A stretch of DNA of 6,492 bases from Patescibacteria group bacterium (lineage in GTDB: Bacteria > Patescibacteriota > Patescibacteriia > Patescibacteriales > JAHJJO01), in assembly GCA_018822835.1 (NCBI GenBank), contig JAHJJO010000062.1, positions 1-6,492 of the forward strand. The letters are read 5' to 3'. Shown here piece by piece: positions 5,286 to 6,492 of this stretch. Numbering within the stretch: the first letter of the stretch is position 1; each line of letters starts with the position of its first letter. A program made the position numbers and the translations under genes. The notes under the pieces are model-generated. The model was not told where the DNA came from. It worked only from the letters and a program-made list of their open reading frames with translations, and ran no database searches.

Positions 5286-6131
5286 ATGCTTAAAAAGCAA
5301 TCATCACAAAATAAATCAATAATTATTTTTGAAGACACGCCAGTTCGCAGAATTTGGGTTGAAAAAGAACAAAAATGGTATTTTAGCGTGGTTGATATAA
5401 TTAAAATTTTAACAGATAGCCCAACGCCTAGACAATATTGGAGCAAGATTAAAGATAGAGAATTTAAACAATTTCAGTTGTCCCCAATTTGGGTACAACT
5501 GAAATTAAAATCAGCTGATGGCAAAAAATATCTTACTGATTGCGCTGATGTTAAAGGAATTTTTAGGATTATTCAATCAATTCCATCTAAAAAAGCAGAA
5601 CCATTTAAACAATGGTTGGCTAAAGTTGGATATGAAAGGTTACAAGAAACAGTTGACCCTGAAATAGCAATTAACCGCGTGAGAAAAAATTGGAAACAAT
5701 TTGGCATGTCTGAAAAATGGATTGAGCAAAGAATGAGAGGACAGGAAATTAGAAATAAATTGACTGATTATTGGAGCGAAAATGAAGTTAAAAAAGAAAT
5801 TGAATACGCAAAATTAACAGACATTATTCATCAAGAATGGAGTGAATTAACAACCGAGCAACATAAAAAATTAAAAAACTTAAAACATGAAAATTTAAGG
5901 AATAATATGACAGAGGCGGAATTGCTTTTTACAGCCTTGGCAGAATTATCAACAACAAAAATTGCTAAAAAAGAACAAGCAAAGGGTTATAATGAAAATG
6001 CGGTGTCAGCTAAAAAGGGTGGGGGCATTGCCAAAAGCGCAAAGCAACAATTAGAAGAAGCAACTGGCGAAAAAGTGGTTAGTTCAAAAAAATATTTAAC
6101 ACCAAAGCAAGGAATTAAGAAAATTATATGA
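5286..6131 (+). CDS. Bro-N domain antirepressor, DinD-like
   Basis: This 281-aa protein has a Bro-N type domain (about residues 10-115) with WYFSVVDIIKILTDSPTPRQ (31-50), followed by YWSKIKDRE (51-59) and CADVKGIFRIIQSIPSKKAE (86-105), leading into PFKQWLAKVGYERL (106-119). The C-terminal half resembles E. coli DinD and phage antirepressors: LKNLKHENLRNNMTEAELLF (196-215), then STTKIAKKE and a glycine-rich AKKGGGIAKSAKQQLEEATG (242-261). Bro-N proteins are phage or mobile-element regulators, and DinD is a SOS-induced RecA antagonist; which role applies here is not visible. No LexA-like box was recognised upstream. The gene starts 12 nt after a repeat hairpin. A downstream +1-frame extension (to 6201) suggests that the last few residues (GIKKII) result from a frameshift. 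Confidence 0.85.
   Translation: MLKKQSSQNKSIIIFEDTPVRRIWVEKEQKWYFSVVDIIKILTDSPTPRQYWSKIKDREFKQFQLSPIWVQLKLKSADGKKYLTDCADVKGIFRIIQSIPSKKAEPFKQWLAKVGYERLQETVDPEIAINRVRKNWKQFGMSEKWIEQRMRGQEIRNKLTDYWSENEVKKEIEYAKLTDIIHQEWSELTTEQHKKLKNLKHENLRNNMTEAELLFTALAELSTTKIAKKEQAKGYNENAVSAKKGGGIAKSAKQQLEEATGEKVVSSKKYLTPKQGIKKII
5470..5506. repeat. perfect 12-bp inverted repeat inside the Bro-N gene
   Basis: AATTTCAGTTGT (5470-5481) is the exact reverse complement of 5495-5506. Inside it, CCC (5483-5485) pairs with GGG (5491-5493) around AATTT. The whole forms one 37-nt hairpin with a single C-T mismatch. It encodes QFQLSPIWVQLKL (residues 62-74), a region that fits the family pattern, so it is not an insertion. 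Confidence 0.7.
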
Positions 6132-6201
6132 ATTTATTGATAAATGGGGAGAGGAAATGGACAAAAATGGATTAGAACGGTTAGAAATAGAAAAAGAATA
6201 A
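6124..6201 (+). pseudogene. out-of-frame C-terminal extension after the Bro-N stop
   Basis: In the +1 frame relative to the Bro-N gene, an open stretch reads LYEFIDKWGEEMDKNG (6124-6171) and continues LERLEIEKE to a TAA at 6199-6201. The frame is open only from 6100, since a TAA in it lies at 6097-6099. The composition is that of a normal charged helix, with no start codon of its own that gives a sensible product. A one-base change around 6100-6123, an A-rich stretch, would join it to the Bro-N product. It may instead be the remnant of a separate small gene. Confidence 0.35.
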
Positions 6202-6203
6202 AT

Positions 6204-6442
6204 ATGCCAAAAACAATAATTTATACTTCTGACATTCACAGCATCAGTATTTCCAAAAAATGCGTTAAAATGGAATTATCGATTCCATAATCTAAAACGG
6301 ACTTAATGCTTTTAACAAAGATTATCCCCAAGCTAAATGCTTTATTTTCTGTTCTGTTGAAAAATAAGAATATCATGGCAACATCACAATAATACCAATA
6401 AAAAATGCTTTAAAGCAATTAGAAAATATATTAAAAAATTGA
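6204..6442 (+). pseudogene. decayed coding fragments, identity uncertain
   Basis: The window end (6202-6492) has no intact gene, but parts look like broken coding sequence. From ATG 6204 the frame reads MPKTIIYTSDIH, which resembles the N-terminus of calcineurin-like metallophosphoesterases ('YTSDIHG'), then degenerates and stops at 6290. In another frame, 6296-6442 reads FNKDYPQAKCFIFCSVEK, a stop at 6365-6367, then GNITIIPIKNALKQLENILK before a TGA. This second piece looks protein-like, but I cannot name it. Whether both belong to one original gene is not clear, since a metallophosphoesterase would be much longer. TGCTTTAAAGCA (6406-6417) is a palindrome inside it. Confidence 0.3.
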
Positions 6443-6451
6443 TTTATTGAT

Positions 6452-6492
6452 ATGGCATTATATAATATTAATTTAAAGGTCGAAAGAAATTT
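6452..6492 (+). CDS. possible start of a gene running off the window
   Basis: An ATG at 6452 opens a frame, MALYNINLKVERN, that is still open at the window edge. Only 13 residues are visible, there is no Shine-Dalgarno motif, and the region upstream is decayed, so this is a weak call. Confidence 0.2.
   Translation, partial: MALYNINLKVERN

Noticed and set aside
6270..6288. Hairpin ATGGAAT/ATTCCAT as a terminator
   Set aside because: The stem is only 7 bp, there is no T-tract, and it lies inside a decayed coding fragment.

Overview
The window is AT-rich and gene-dense, with short intergenic gaps, many small hypothetical proteins, TAA and TGA both used as stops, and start codons preceded by A/T tracts rather than Shine-Dalgarno motifs. 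Together with the style of the small proteins, this suggests an uncultivated ultrasmall bacterium of the Patescibacteria/CPR type (Parcubacteria-like). That placement is inferred from style, because the window holds no rRNA or other phylogenetic marker except dnaK. All convincing genes lie on the plus strand.

Layout: (i) 87-914 holds three small genes in tandem: an unrecognised 116-aa protein, a short DUF2442-like protein with an aberrant tail, and an 87-aa acidic helical protein. (ii) 915-1172 is non-coding and carries a palindrome, three hairpins and a possible promoter. (iii) 1173-1442 is a truncated AntA/AntB-type phage antirepressor. (iv) 1453-2163 is a compact mobile module: a REP-associated tyrosine transposase (RAYT, HUH/Y1 family) bracketed by two long hairpins that are inverted copies of one another. 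(v) 2169-2747 is an iron-sulfur flavoprotein/NADPH-dependent FMN reductase-like gene starting 5 nt after the module. (vi) 2836-4779 is dnaK (Hsp70), standing alone without grpE or dnaJ. (vii) 4807-5100 is a small single-pass membrane protein. (viii) 5121-5273 is a second, transposase-less pair of the same hairpins. (ix) 5286-6131 is a Bro-N/DinD-like antirepressor whose reading frame appears to break near its end. (x) 6132-6492 contains decayed coding fragments and perhaps the start of another gene.

The most interesting system is the RAYT and its repeats. The left hairpin of the RAYT module (1455-1537) and the repeat at 5123-5205 match at about 85% of positions by hand alignment. The similarity runs past the hairpin into the RAYT start codon. 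The pair at 5121-5273 therefore looks like an internally deleted, non-autonomous derivative (MITE or BIME) of a RAYT element. Both repeat units lie beside phage-antirepressor-type genes, and one directly follows the truncation point of AntA. The two left hairpins are direct repeats that bracket the flavoprotein, dnaK and membrane-protein genes.
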